64,000 nt of DNA from Lanius collurio (lineage: Eukaryota; Chordata; Aves; Passeriformes; Laniidae): contig JACBWW010000018.1 in assembly GCA_020086605.1 (NCBI GenBank), forward strand, positions 11,181,389-11,245,388, in the 5' to 3' direction. Below the pieces are notes generated by a model. That model was not told the origin of the DNA. It did no database searches and saw only the letters and a list, made by a program, of their open reading frames with translations. Below are positions 35,701 to 48,588 of the stretch, one piece after another. Both the position numbers and the translations under genes were made by a program. Numbering within the stretch: the first letter of the stretch is position 1; every line of letters starts with the position of its first letter.

Positions 35701-38700
35701 AGTCTGGGTCTAAAGAGGCAGATGACCATTTCAACAGGCTGTGTTCACAAGACACCTTGAAGCTGGAGGAGGCAGCTATCAACTCATGCAAAAGACAGCT
35801 TGAAATCTGCCTCCAGATGAAATATCAGCAACAAAAGTGGTTGTACATCTCTGGAAAGGGTCAGTTCTTTTGATATGGTTTAGAGGCCCACAGGAAGCAA
35901 AGGTTTCCCGATTCAGATCCTCTTCTGTAAATGCAGTGTGAGGGCAGAGGGTTGCAGAACTACCAGTAGTATCTATGAGTCTTGTGGATGGATTTAGAAA
36001 TAAAAACAGAGAATCTAGCAGATTCAGTTGTGGGAGAAGTTATGCATGGTTCTAGTTTAGTCACTTTTCCTACATCTGGTTTGCATATCTGTAAGTAAAC
36101 AAGTTTATATCAGTCTGGCCTAAGTTAAAGTTGATTTCAATGTAACTGGCTAAGATGGGAACTCCATCCTTGCTACTGGTCCTTATATTTGGTTCCAGGG
36201 ACTGCCAGTAGCTGCCTTCACTGAGATGTGCAGACTGCTCTGGGAACTTCTCTTGCAGGTGTATGGGTGGAGAAAATATTTTCCAGTGTTGACAAAGCTG
36301 CATATTTATTGTGGCTGCTGGAAACTCAGGAGGATGCCTTGCCATGATGATTAAGAGGGGAATGATGAAATCTTTGGAATTAGTTTAGTTAAAAATGCAA
36401 GGATCTGGTAAGAACAGCACATGCTGGAGTTATCTGTATATATTTAAAACAAATAACCAAACCCCTGACTGACTTCCTAAAATAGTGATTTAAACTCAAG
36501 TAAGTTCACACTGAACTGAGTAAAGGCAGAGTAGTAGTTGTGCATGTGTTTGAATCTATGCTTGGACTTTTAGACTATTATTTAAGGATGCTTCTGATAG
36601 CCTGGGATGTTTTGCAACTGTGATTTGATGTTAGTTCCTTGGCATACATTCATGCCTTTGAAACAGGTTAAAAGACAACATAAATGGGTGGGATAGTCCT
36701 AAAACCGTATTGTGCTGATAAAACCTCCCATAAAGCCATATGACATTTTATCTTGGAAAGCAGAAAATTGAAGTGAAATCAGGTGTAGCTGGAATCAGGT
36801 TAACATCGTTGTAGGCTGCTTTTACCCTTTCCAGTGTGTGGAGCCAGGAGATTTCAGGATGCTGGATTAAAATTGGTTCATTAGCAGCAACCCCCAAATT
36901 TCATAAGTGGAAAATGGGACTAATATTAGATCTGGCAGCTAAATTAAATCATTTATGTTCTAGGTCATCAGCTCCAGAGCTTTTATTAAGATTGATAACA
37001 TGGGAGCACTGCACAACTTCAGTGGAGACTGGAAAAATCCTGAAATCATTCGGGTGGCCATAAAAAAACTGACTAGAATCTGTTATTTGAACTGTCTGTG
37101 GTCAACTGTTTGCATAGACAACTTCAATAGCCCTTTGAAGCCAGCACTGACGCTGCTGGGGTGACACTTGTGTTCATTAGCAGCACGTGACCATTTGGGT
37201 CTCCAGCAGGAGCTTGGGTGTGAGTAATGGCAAAGACAAACTGATCTTTTCTCTCAGGAAGAGATCCTTTAGATCAGTGTCTTTTCAGATCTTTTTAAAA
37301 AGCAAAGGAGTGACCTTGTGGAAGTTGCAATAGATGCAGTCACTGAGGCTTGGTAGCTTGGGTTACAAAAACCCTTTCTAGTTGCTGTAACCCAGAGATA
37401 AATATCTGTGGCTTGTTGTTTGGGGCTTTTTCCCCTCTGATATGTAGAGGGGAAGAAAGAGGGATGTGGAAGGGAGAAATATTTAAAAATTGGCCAAACA
37501 TTTCAATTGGATGTTTTTCAACTGTACCTTTTTTCTATGCAAGGTGACAAGGTATGTTGTAGGTAGAGAGAATGATTTGAAAATTTTTGTTCTGATTGGA
37601 CCAGAACTGAATCCTACTCTCCAGTATTTTCCACTTTGAACCTTTATCTAGAAAAATTTATGCATAAAATGCTATGAGGCCTGACTACTGTCTCAGAATT
37701 TAATTCTAACTTATACTGGCAAATTTGATAGATGTGACCAGATTATGTGTTTATTGAGGCAAGCTTGACTGTAAATTCCTAGTGGCTAAAGAATAAAACC
37801 ATCTGACACAGCAAACATCTGACATCTGGTGCATTGTTAAAGCTACAAAATTGTTTCTATGGATCCAGCTTAGTAATGAATATAGTTTAATGAGCCATAG
37901 AATACTGCATTGTATAATATTAAAATGCATCTGTTTACATTTTATTTTACTGTGTTACATAATAATATTTCAATTTGCTCTGTTGGAGTACATAGCTATT
38001 TCCAGGTTTTCATGAAAGTAAATAAATAGTTTAAGAAGAAAGGACAAGAATTTCCTTATACTAGTAAAATCCATAGACAGTGTAAACAATGGAAAAATTT
38101 GCCTCAGCCAGAGTGCTTCTACCAAAACATTAACCAAACATTTTTCTAGTGTGTGAAATATAACAGAATACCACTCCAAGGCCTGAATTGTTCTAAGCCT
38201 TCTGTGTTCTGCGGGAAAAGTGATTTTAAATATGAAATATGGAAATTACTGCAGTCTTTTTTTTTTTTAAACAATTGGATCTTGTCAGAGAGTATTTCAA
38301 AAGTGTGGTACTATTACACAGCTTGCTCATATGGAAACAAGAAAACACTAAGTTTTAAAATGTTCTAAAAACTCACCAGGGACTCATCAATGTAACTACT
38401 GAGAAGAATGTGATGAAAAAGTCTAGAATTATTCACTAAATTGATGGTGTAAGTCTACTACATCGATACATATATTTTGTTGCATGTATTGAAAAAAATA
38501 CCACCAGAACTCCAAATTTTGATATCTCAGTTTGGTTTAAATGAATAGCAAAAACAACCAAAGGAAAAACCTGAAGAAAGCAGTGTAACTTGTTAGCTGC
38601 TTACATGTGTTGTGAATGTATAAATTTGATATACAGTTATGTCCCCAAATAATGCCTGGAACATAGCACTAGTAAATGCCATAATTGGCAGTTGCAGTCA

Positions 38701-41700
38701 AATGTTCAAACATTATTCAACTGGATTTCACTCTAACTTTGTTTTGGTACTTTGAATTACTTCTAGTTTCTACCAGGAGACCAACCTACAGTGCATTTTT
38801 CAAGAGCATTATGACTCTGCTGATCCCAAGATGAGATGTAAATAATCTCTGAGACAGCTTTTATTATTATTTCAATTTTTACATCAATTTTAGAAAGAGG
38901 TTTTCTTTTTCTGTTGTCACATGTCCCCTTGGAATACTCTTGCCTCTGGAAAATATTTCCAGTTAGAATTTACTGTTTGCTGACCAAAATTTTTCACTTA
39001 TAAAATCTATAATCTGATTGTATTATTTTTCATGAGAACATAAAATCTTTATAGGCTTGGATCTAAGTACAATGTGGCTTGAAGTGTGCATCTAGGGGAA
39101 GGCACAGGAATAGAACACATCTGTAGTAATACTTTACTATAATACTCATTCAGTAAACAATTTATTGCTGAGAGATTTCCTCAGCCAAAGGTGACCTCTA
39201 AGTTTTGTTTTGCAACTTTTTTAAACTCATGAACATGTCAGTCTCTTTGTTTACCATTTCTGTCTGGAGCAAGGAGTTCCACAGCTTACCCATGGACTGT
39301 GAAGAGCCATTTTTTGCAGTGTGTTTGAAAACTCCGCCTTGCAGGCATTCCAAGATGCTTTCTGCCCAACTCTCTGGTCTGTAGTTCAGGCACTACACGA
39401 CATTTTTTGCATCAAAACACCCTTGACTTATTTCTTTTAAGTGAATTTGCACAACTACTTTCCTTAATCAAAGTTTGGAAATTCTACTTTACTGCACTTT
39501 CCATGCAATATTTACAAGCAAGATTTGTGATCCTGAAATTAATAGTCTCATCTAAACCATTTTGTCTTTTTACTGCCTTGGTATTCAATTACACTGTGAT
39601 CTGATCCATTTGCTCTGAAAGTGCCAGCTGCTGGGGAGCTCTGATGCTTCTGGGATTCCCTGCTGTGGCAGTGAGGTCTTATTCCTACCCACTCGCAGTT
39701 GAAGCATCTGGAGTGCTAAGCAGTAAGTACAGCATCCAATTCCTCCCATCCCTTGCTGTAAAACAAACAGAGAATACTCCCCATTGAATGGTTCTTTTTC
39801 ATTCTACCAAACTGAAACAATGCAGAGAACACACTCTGTGGTGAGATTTGCAAATAGAGTCAGCAAACATAAAATATTAACACAAACAATAATGTACTCC
39901 AGGCACAAGTAGTCCTTATGTCCATGTTGGTTTTCAAGGCGATGATGTCAACTTCACAGTGCTTTCAGAGAGCTGCCATAAAGGGAAACCAGCCAAATAT
40001 GGCCATTTTTAATGATAAGACTCACAAAGGATATTAGAGCACTTGAGGAAGGATTGCTCCATGTGCATATTGGGAGCTCTGCTCTGGGAATTCCACTGCA
40101 TGAATTATCCGAACTCATGAGAGTTGAGATGGTGTGAGTTTCCTTTAAGAGAAGCTGTGGCAAGGAGTGGCTTACATGGGCATATGTTTGTATTTGTATG
40201 CAAGTATTTATTTAGGTACTTTTTATTCCAGGTCATATGGTTATAAAGGATTTGGTTATCTATCATGACCAGCAGTACCTGAAGTTCCCTTAAATTAGGA
40301 AAGTAATTTGTCTCATCCTGATCTCACTGCAGTGTTTGTAATTAATTTTTGCTGTTAATTCTTTGATGCTCAGCCTTCACACTCTAGTTTATAACTTTAA
40401 TATATTTTCAATGCAGTAGCACAATTTCATCCTTGAATGTTGACTTTAGACAATGCATGTTTTTATCAGCTTCTCATACCTCTTTCTTCCCAATTGTGCA
40501 CGTCAGGGAGAGGCTGGAATCCTGACCGTACACCACAAAACTCTGAGATCTTCATTAGCTCTTGCTTATGTTATTGCATTCAATACAGGCTCATTCTTTT
40601 TGAAAGTGTTTGATTCTTGCATGTGAATTACAGCTCTTTGGATGTCCTCATTTGTTTAGGGACTGGGAGTACCTGTATTGCATGAAGCCATGTGACGCAG
40701 AATTCTCAAACCTCTCCCGTGCTCTGATTGTTCTTTTTAAATTGAAACAAAGTTTAAGAACTTAGTTTCTTCTCTCCTTTCTCTCAATGCATTTATTATT
40801 TGGGTATGATCCTTGATGTTCAGTCAAGCACTCAGGACAGCACCAGAATGAGCTGAGATTTTGGGAGTTGTCCGAGTGCCAACTCTAGACATAACTTACT
40901 TCCACCCCAAAGAAATGCAGATATGGTAGGAAAGGAATAAAGCTAAGTTGTTCTTTTTCTCAATAAGTACTGATTAAAGTATGAACAATACTTTGAATTT
41001 ATGCCAGTGGTGAAGAAGAGGCCAATAGCAATTCTTGTTGCTAACCCAGGCTGGTTACACAAGAGGAGACATAAAAACGGCAATAACATGGTTATGGAAG
41101 GTAGAGCTACGTTAGATAATTTTTAAAAGGTTCTAAAGCTTTATTACATGTGAATTTTTTCTCCTTTTATTTTTATTTCTGCAAAATGTATGCCACAAGA
41201 ATCATAGTCTAGTAGGATCTTATTTTACAGGCAAAAATATATGGAAAATGGGACCAATAAAATTCAAACCTCCATAGTAAAAAATTAACTCCTGAAAGAT
41301 CATTTTTTTTTATGAAATATGTAGCATGTGTAAATGTCTCAGTGCCATGGTTATATAAAGGGTGTACAGGCACTTAGGAATAGTGCTGTCATTCTAACTC
41401 ATTCCTATAAGAACTCTATATCGTGTCATGCTATCGGGAATTCTTTACATGCTCTGTGCACATATATATTTTTATTAATAGTTCTGATCAGTAAAAGGTT
41501 ATAGGTACCTCTCTCCCACCACATGGGAAAATCACTGTTTTTCCTGATGTGCTGTTTTCACCTTACTCATTGGCAATCCTTGCAAGACACCCTTTTGGCT
41601 AGGTTAGATGTCAGGAAAAGAGGCCAAGGCTTTGGGTTTCAAATCTAAATGCGAGAGTGGCAGATGATGCCCTCTGTGGATTCATAGGTGTGTGCTTTCC

Positions 41701-43020
41701 TGAAGCTTAGTTCTCCTCTAAAATGCTATTGCATTTCAAGGCATTATTTTAGGGGCCTGAATTTGTTCATTTATTGGGGAATTCTGTGCTTTCAAGAGTA
41801 AGGAAGAAAAGCAACACTTGGTCAAGATATTAGTAAAGTTTTATATACACTCTGTACTAAAACTGCGAACAAAATAATTTCTGTAGTCAACTGGCTGAGA
41901 GCAGTCTCTTGAATGATAGTATATCTTTAGGGCTATACAAATTTCCATGTGTCTTGAAAGGATCTAAAATTTAGAACAGAAATATTCCCCGTTGAACATC
42001 ATGTTGGGAATTACAGACAGTGGAAATATAAAGAGATATCAGGAGAGATGGGGAGAAAAAAAATCACAGTTTTCAGGTTTGGTGATTTTTTTGAACCTAG
42101 AGTTTGAACTGACTCTGCCTACTAACTCCTCTTCCAAAGGACTTCTTTCTGTAAAAAATTCAGAACTTGCTGTGTTCAGAGAAATCTATACTGAGACATC
42201 CTCCAAGTGGTCCTGTAGTGTTCTATTGTATTAGGGGAAAGGTAGGTTGTTATTTTCTTGCTTTTTATCACCCCTCTACATTACTGTCTCACCCTCTCTG
42301 ATGGGAATCCTCCCAATACACATGGAATTGTACAGAGTGAAGACTACTAGAAAATCAAGTACATTTACCACCTTCACAACACGATCATGTCACATGAAGG
42401 GAAACACCAAGTGTGTTGGTACACTCTTAACTCGTTTGCTGGTATATGCTTGGGAATTACTCCAGAGGGAATAATTTAAAGCTGCCTCATGTCTTCAGCT
42501 CCAGTATTTGTTGGTTTTGTTTTTAGAGTTTTTGTTTTGCATTTTTTCCACAGTGTGCTTGCTGACAAAAAGTGAGCAAATAAATGGAAGCGCTGAAAAA
42601 TGTTCTTGATGCACAGTGATACAACAGGGGAAAAGAGAGGGAATAATTGTATTGGTAAACTCCAAATGCCTGGCAGAACCCAGAGCAGTGAATGGTAATG
42701 GGTTTCAGATGATAGAAAGCCAGAGGAAAATACAGTGCATTGCCCTTCAGAATAATACAGGGTCAACTGCTTTACAACAAACCTCAGTTGTAGCCCCATG
42801 GTGCGACCTGTCCTTGCTGGCTCTTTACCTTTTGGTAGGTCATGAGCAGCTTGCATTGACTCCTCTCTGCACTCATCACCACGTCACTGCAAAGAGCATC
42901 CCTGCTGGCCCTGCTTGAGACGGGCTGTAAACCAAACCTGCTGTGCCATTTCAGAACCATCAAATCACTTTTTGGAATTTAAATCTGAGAACATGCACAG
43001 TACCAATTTCTGATTCATAT
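32753..43020. other. Noncoding sequence, no gene seen
   Basis: AT-rich unique DNA without recognisable repeats. No proviral internal sequence follows the LTR. A GC-richer patch lies at about 34600-34800. At 35628-35873 an 81-codon plus-strand frame gives a charged, helix-like stretch, and its 35703-35859 part is flanked by AG and GT. The upstream pyrimidine tract is weak and no homolog comes to mind. Complex sequence near 36990-37140 and 39920-40160 could be conserved noncoding DNA. Other open frames are short. Confidence 0.62.
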
Positions 43021-43520
43021 TAAAGCCACTGGGCTAATTAGTGCAATGATTATGCAAATTTAATTTGGGAAGATATGCATGCAAAAAAGTTAATGTTCAT
43101 CTTGATAAATATTTGACTGTCTTCATAACAAAGATGACATTTGATCAGAGAGTAATTGCTTAGAGCTGCTTTCAATTGAAACAGCACAAACATTTGAAAA
43201 GAAATGTTTTGATTGTCTCTAAGTTTCGCTCTCAAGGAAACGCAGATGAGCACCAAGTTTAGGCCTCCTTTAAAGATAACACTGATCAGAAATTAGTTTT
43301 GAATGAACACATTGGTTTGAAGACTTGCACTTCTCCCCAGTTGCCTGGAGTTTTAAGGGAGAGTGAGCAGCCTCTATGTGACTGGACACTGAGCAGAGAG
43401 CTGTGTGATACAACAGCAGTAAAATAAACAGGGGTCTAATTATGACAGCCTGAAGCTGTTTATAATTATAATGCTTAATTAGGTGAGACACAAACAAGGA
43501 GAGTTCATTTGGTCAACATT
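43021..43520. promoter_or_regulatory. Candidate enhancer with octamer and homeodomain sites
   Basis: The block opens with CTAATTA at 43034-43040 and a perfect POU octamer ATGCAAAT at 43052-43059. A second octamer-like ATGCATGCAAA follows near 43076. Further on are GAGTAATTGC, CAATTGAAAC and CTTAATTAGG near 43475. Low repeat content, high complexity and clustered developmental transcription factor cores resemble vertebrate conserved noncoding enhancers. Open frames at 43050-43256 and 43270-43497 (both minus) are likely incidental. Conservation has not been tested, so this is inference from motif clustering only. Confidence 0.35.
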
Positions 43521-45694
43521 CTTTACAGTAATGTGTTCTGATGGGAAAAAAATCTCTGTGCTGACCAAGTGATCAAAACAACATTTTAAACTGTTCATAG
43601 AGTTTGGCGAAATTAAACTTTGTAGCTGTGACATTTTATGAAAAGTTTGAACAAAATCTTACCTATTTTAAAAAAATTAAAATCTACCTGTGAAGAGCAA
43701 GTCTTCTTGACAATAATCAGATGCACTCCTTCCCAGGCCATGTTTTTCTGTTTGGAGAACTGAAAAATGTTTTTCTGAAGAAGCTGCCTGGTTATTTACC
43801 CAGTTGGGTATAACATCTTGTAATTGTAATCTCTTGAGTAAGTGAGGTGTTTCACAGCACTGCAGTCTGCCCTAATGGTAGACACATGGAGCTGCAGTGC
43901 AATTATCCCAGCCCAAATCCCCCAGGGATGTGCTGGGCAGCTCCTACGCAGGGTCTCCACAGGGCTGGGCGCTCTTTGCAGAGCTGTGTCGTTGCTCTGT
44001 GGTAGAACTGCAGAGCACTCGGTGATGAGAAGCCACAAGATGTCAATGCACATCCCCAAAGCTTTGTTTTCTCGACTTTTGTTTGCTGAGCTGTTTGTAA
44101 CCTCCTTACCATAGGAAGGTGTGTTCCACATCAGATTGGCATCCTCATGGCACCCATCCCCTGCAGCAGCAAATAGGCAGGAAAACAAAAAAGGATTCGG
44201 GGACTAAAAAATTCAGCGATATTTTCCCAGGAAACACCTGCAACCTCCAGAAATTTTGTTCTCTGAAGGGCATTTTGAGCCAGCTCTATCTTATGTGTAA
44301 TTCCTCTTGAGGTATTTTTCCATCTTTTACCTCTTTTTCCCCCACCTGCATCCTTTGTCCTGTCCCAGTGGCACCTCCCTCGCCCCTCCCAAGACAAGTC
44401 TCTATTTTTGTAGTGAGAAGAACCCCTTTGCCTTGAGATGGTTTTGCTGCAGTGCAGTTTTATAGGAGACTTTCACACAGTCCTACCAGAGGAGCAGACT
44501 CCCAAACATCATCTGATGTGGCACGAGCTCTGGGCACTTTATGTACACACTGAATATTGGGTACTCCAGTTTTGCTGTGGTGGCAAAAATCGAGAGATAA
44601 AGCAAGACATGAATGATTGTTTATGTTTTGGGCTCAGAGGAAGATAAGATTTCTGCTGCAATATGGCAATTTTTAGCAGTTTTGTTCTTTTTTTTTTTTT
44701 TTTTTTTTAATGTCGGACATCTCTTTCTTGAGACAAAGGTGAAAGATTTTGCCAGAAATATAGAGTGACTTAGTTTTTCTGCAAACTTTTGCCAGGTTGC
44801 TTTATTTAGATAAGAAGGAACATGTGAAAATCCCCCAAAATGTCTAAAAAAAAAGTGTCACTTGAAAGTGTCTAAATTTAAAAAAGAAGTCCTGATGCAC
44901 TCACAATTAAGGAAATATTTTGCTGAAGCTGACTTTTTCAGCTAGAGAGGGAAAAAAACAAAACCAGTTTCATTAGTTCTGTACTGTAATGGTCTCTGCT
45001 CACTGATAGCAGTACTGAAAGCACAACAATGGGTAGCATGTGAAGCAGAAACTGTAAAAGCACTGCAAAAAAACATGGAAAAATGTGATATATTTCATTC
45101 TGGGCTTCAGTCTTTGGTAAAGAGACTGAAGTAACAAAATATTTTACTAAACTAAAAATTAATTTGATCATTTATCTCAGGTCTTAGGGAATAGTTCATT
45201 GTTGTTTGTAATCGTGCAGCCATTGCAACTGTAGAGTAAGTTAATAAAAATGACTTACAGTGCTGAGTATTAATTTTTGACTAACAAGTTGTAGTGCTCA
45301 CTTCTGTGCTCCAGGGATTGTTTCTTCTTTAATGCAATTAACATTTTTATGCTGAAGGAGGCATGTTCTTACTCAAGCCATAAATTATTAAGCAACCCTA
45401 TTTTGAAGTATGCATGTATGAATTTCTGTGTGTTTCTTTAGGCAATTAATTTTTAATTTAACAATGTCGTATATTGGCAGTAACTTTTAGTGCAGTAACG
45501 TCGTTTTATCCATTTTATTGTCATTTAATAAATCAACTGTAGGCTACACACACAAGCAAGTGCTTTTCGAGCCAGGGTGTTGAATTGAATTATTTTATAT
45601 TTCTGTACACTTTCCAGAAAATAAGCATTAAATGGAGTGATAAACCTGACTCAGAATAAATCATGTTAAAACGAGGAAGCAGAATGTATTGAAA
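43521..45694. other. Noncoding sequence with a long T run
   Basis: AT-rich sequence with a GC-richer, CpG-containing patch at about 43850-44110, open on both strands. It also has a T21 homopolymer at 44688-44708. No gene or repeat body was recognised. Confidence 0.68.
44688..44708. repeat. Homopolymer T21
   Basis: The longest mononucleotide run in the window. If it were the poly(A) tail of a retrocopy on the minus strand, the body would lie to the right (44709 onward). I recognise no gene or SINE there. Confidence 0.9.
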
Positions 45695-46516
45695 GATTAT
45701 TTAATAGAGTTCCTGAACATCAGTCTTGGAACCAATTTTGTTTAATGTTTTTAGTAATGGTTTTGGCACAAAAACTGTAGTTTCTGTTGAAATTTACTAA
45801 AGATTCAAAGTTGGGTGGCATTGTCAACAGACAGGACAAATTGAATAGCTGGGCAGAAAGTGCAGAACGACTTTGAAGGGGGAATTTTTTATTTCTTTCT
45901 TTTTTATGGTACCTTTCCTACCCTCAAAAGAGAGATTAAATTCTACAGTAAAAATCCTAAATTAATGTATTTAGGGAACAAAAAAAAACCCCAAACAATT
46001 CCACATTACAATAATTGCCCATCCCTTCAGGGGGGTAAATAGGATAGAGTATAAATTGATCTGGGTGTGCCCTGATGAGACACGTCTGGAGTGATATGTC
46101 CAGTTCTGGGCTCTTCAGGACAAGAGAGACATGGAGCTCCTGGACCAGGCCCTGTGGAGGCTGCAAAGATGGTGAAGGGACTGGAGAATCTCTCTTCTGA
46201 GGCAAGGCTGAGAGATCTGGGCCTGCTCAGTCTCAAAAAGAGATGACTCTGAGGGGACCTTGCCAATGTACACGAGTCTCTGCAGGGAGGGATCAGAGGA
46301 ACGACCAGGCTCTGCTCGGTGGTGCTGAGCAATAGCACAAGAGGCAACGGCCAGAAACTGATGCCCAGAAAGTTCCACCTGAAAACAAGGAAGAACTTTA
46401 CTGTGCAGAACACCATGCACTGGAATAGATTGCCCAGAGAGTGTGAGGAGTCTCCCTCACTGGACCAGATGATCCACTGTGGTCCCTTCCAACCTGACCT
46501 GCTCTGTGATTCTGGA
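45695..46516 (+). mobile_element. CR1 LINE, end of ORF2 plus 3' UTR, internally deleted
   Basis: This is the longest CR1 copy in the window. 45725-45880 is a diverged ORF2 end: the segment for the usual 'LFINDL...LSKFADDTKLGG' appears decayed around CAAAGTTGGGTGGCATTGTC. From about 46080 it is well preserved: GTCCAGTTCTGGGCTCTTCA, GACAAGAGAGACATGGAGCT, AAGGGACTGGAGAATCTCTC, AAGAGGCAACGGCCAGAAAC and ATTGCCCAGAGAGTGTGAGG. It then jumps from the CTCCCTCACTGGA box straight to CCAGATGATCCACTGTGGTC, skipping the segment of roughly 100 bases normally between them. It ends in the CR1 terminus GGTCCCTTCCAACCTGACCT and CTCTGTGATTCTGG. It resembles CR1-J/CR1-Y type songbird copies. The 184-codon minus-strand open frame at 46027-46581 is merely its antisense. 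Confidence 0.92.
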
Positions 46517-48540
46517 TGACTGAGTTGCCAGGGTGGTGCAGCTGTGGGGAAGAAGGAAAATTCAGTGGCAGATTGTAGCATTCAAAATGTTTTCGGTAAA
46601 ATTACCAGAGTGTCAGACCCCAGTGCAAAATCCTGTTACTCTGAAAGGGATTATATACACTCTATAGGGGCTAATATATTCCTGTGTACTAAGCCAGTAT
46701 TACAGGTGAAGAGCGAATTTGATGTTGATTTTGGACATTTAATATCATAGCATTTGCAGGTTTTTTTTAATATTAAGTATAACCTTAGATGTTATTAGAG
46801 CAGTGAAATAGTTACATCTCCCTACAATTCCTACTTTCATGTGAGAAATAGAGGTGACCTGGAGTGCTTTGACATTGGGATGAATAGTTTTCGATGCTTT
46901 CTTAAATTATTTTTCTTTCTGAAAATCACTTAACACTTCATGACCTCAGAATCTATAAATCAAAGTATAAAATTGTAAATCATGTCACTTTTGAAAATTC
47001 ATACTTAAGAACAATTAGTCTATTCTTTGTCTAGTGGATGGTAAATATGCTTTATTCCTTTGTCTTTGAGACTGATACTGTACTAATATTAGTTTTAATA
47101 TTTTAAATAATTTTCATTAAGCGTATTTCTATTGCATTATATAAGAGCTTTAATTTTATTTTTAAGAGGGCTAAAAGAGCTCATTAGGATGCAACAATAT
47201 ATCTTTATATTCCCCAGAAAGGTATCAAAGTATTCATTGTAACTATAAACATTGTTTTCCAAATGTATTATTTTTAGATATAGAAAACTGGAGCATTAAG
47301 CAGTGAAATATTCACAAGAGGGGATTTATGGACATTAACATCTGCTGTGTTATTTGAGTGTTATGGAAATACACTGCCAGCTGCAAATAGAAATAATTGC
47401 ACATTAATGGGAGAGATCCAGATTGATTCTATTTACTGATAGGTTTTGGTTTGTATCAAGTCAAATACTGAGAAGTCTAAATACATCATAATTTCATATC
47501 TGTGACAGTGGCTGCAGCCCATATTGACCTCATCCATGGTTACTCAGGCCTTGTCATGGATAACTTTCTGGAATGATTGAATTTTTAACTTTGTAACTTG
47601 GGACACTTTGGGGTTGGTGAATATGGTGCGTGGCACACCAAGGGCAAAGACAAGGGGAAAGTATTCCAGAGATGTAATACATGTCCAGGCATACTCTACT
47701 TTAGAAAAGGAAGAAGAAGTGACTTGCTTAGGGTCTGTGCCCCAAGTGAGCCCCTCTCACGTCACTAGAGGCAGAAGCTGCACTGTCCAAATAGCTCCTG
47801 GGCCTCTTTCTTCTGTGCCACAATATTTTTTGGACTTTTAGAGGATGAAATACAGGATTTTTTGCTGCTTTTTTATTCTTGATAGGCCCAACATGAGTAG
47901 ACAGCACAGTGTTACCATCTCATATTTTATTTCAAGCTGTTGACCTATCTGACAAATATTTACATGTTTATAAATGCCTTGCTTTAAAGGATTGGATTTT
48001 TCAAAGACTTTTACTCTTCCAGGCCCTTGGGCATATGTTTCTGCTTTTGGATTTTCAGCTTGCTAAAATGGAAATGTTTCAGTTTAAGCCACATGATTTT
48101 ATAAATAAACAAGATGTGATGAGTTGCTGAGTTAGTCCTGTTCTGTTCCCCTTGGACTTGCTGGAGATCTAGTCTATAAACTCAGTGAAACTAGGATTTA
48201 ATTAACATCACCCTCAAGGAGATGTTTTCCTGCAATCAGCTACATAATGTTCTAAAATTGCCTGGTTATCTTCATCAGTTACAAACAGAGCTAGGCACAT
48301 CCATAGTGGTTCAGTGAACTAATTCATTTGTTTTCTTAGTTCACCACAATATGGGTAAAATCAGTGGGAATAGCTTAATGTATGTTGCCTTGTACTTACA
48401 GCTTTAACAACAAAAGCTTCTGTTGGTGAGGATGAAATCAGTATTTCAGTCCATATGTGTTTGTTTATTGTTAGGTAAAGGGACTCTGGGGAAGATGTTA
48501 TGCAACGACAAAAGCCAAATGTTCCTCATGGTCAGGCCAG
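46517..48540. other. Noncoding sequence; candidate conserved block at 47330-47500
   Basis: AT-rich unique DNA. The part at 47330-47500 is complex and non-repetitive and carries homeodomain- and E-box-like cores (CAGCTG near 47380, TAATTG near 47394, CATTAATGG near 47402). It may be a conserved noncoding element, but this rests on appearance alone. No gene was recognised. Confidence 0.5.
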
Positions 48541-48588
48541 GGCTTGGAACAAGTGATCTATAAGCTTTATGATTCTATAGTCTATGAG
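48541..48588 (+). mobile_element. Small CR1 3'-end remnant
   Basis: TTGGAACAAGTGATCTATAA matches the CR1 segment 'ttggaactagatgatctttaa'. It is followed by TTATGATTCTATAGTCTATG, matching the terminal 'ccattctatgattctatg' repeats. About 20 bases between the two (the usual 'ggtcccttccaacccaaa') are missing. Upstream CR1 sequence is not evident, so the copy is either severely truncated or degraded. Confidence 0.55.

Noticed and set aside
41590..41625. GGTTAGATGTCAGGAAAAG as a CR1 fragment
   Set aside because: It resembles the CR1 'gattagatattaggaaga' box, but nothing on either side continues the match.
44688..44760. T21 run as the tail of a processed pseudogene on the minus strand
   Set aside because: No gene-like body or target-site duplication is recognisable to the right of the run.
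46027..46581. Longest open frame in the window (184 codons, minus)
   Set aside because: It is the antisense of the CR1 element at 45695-46516, so it is not a gene.
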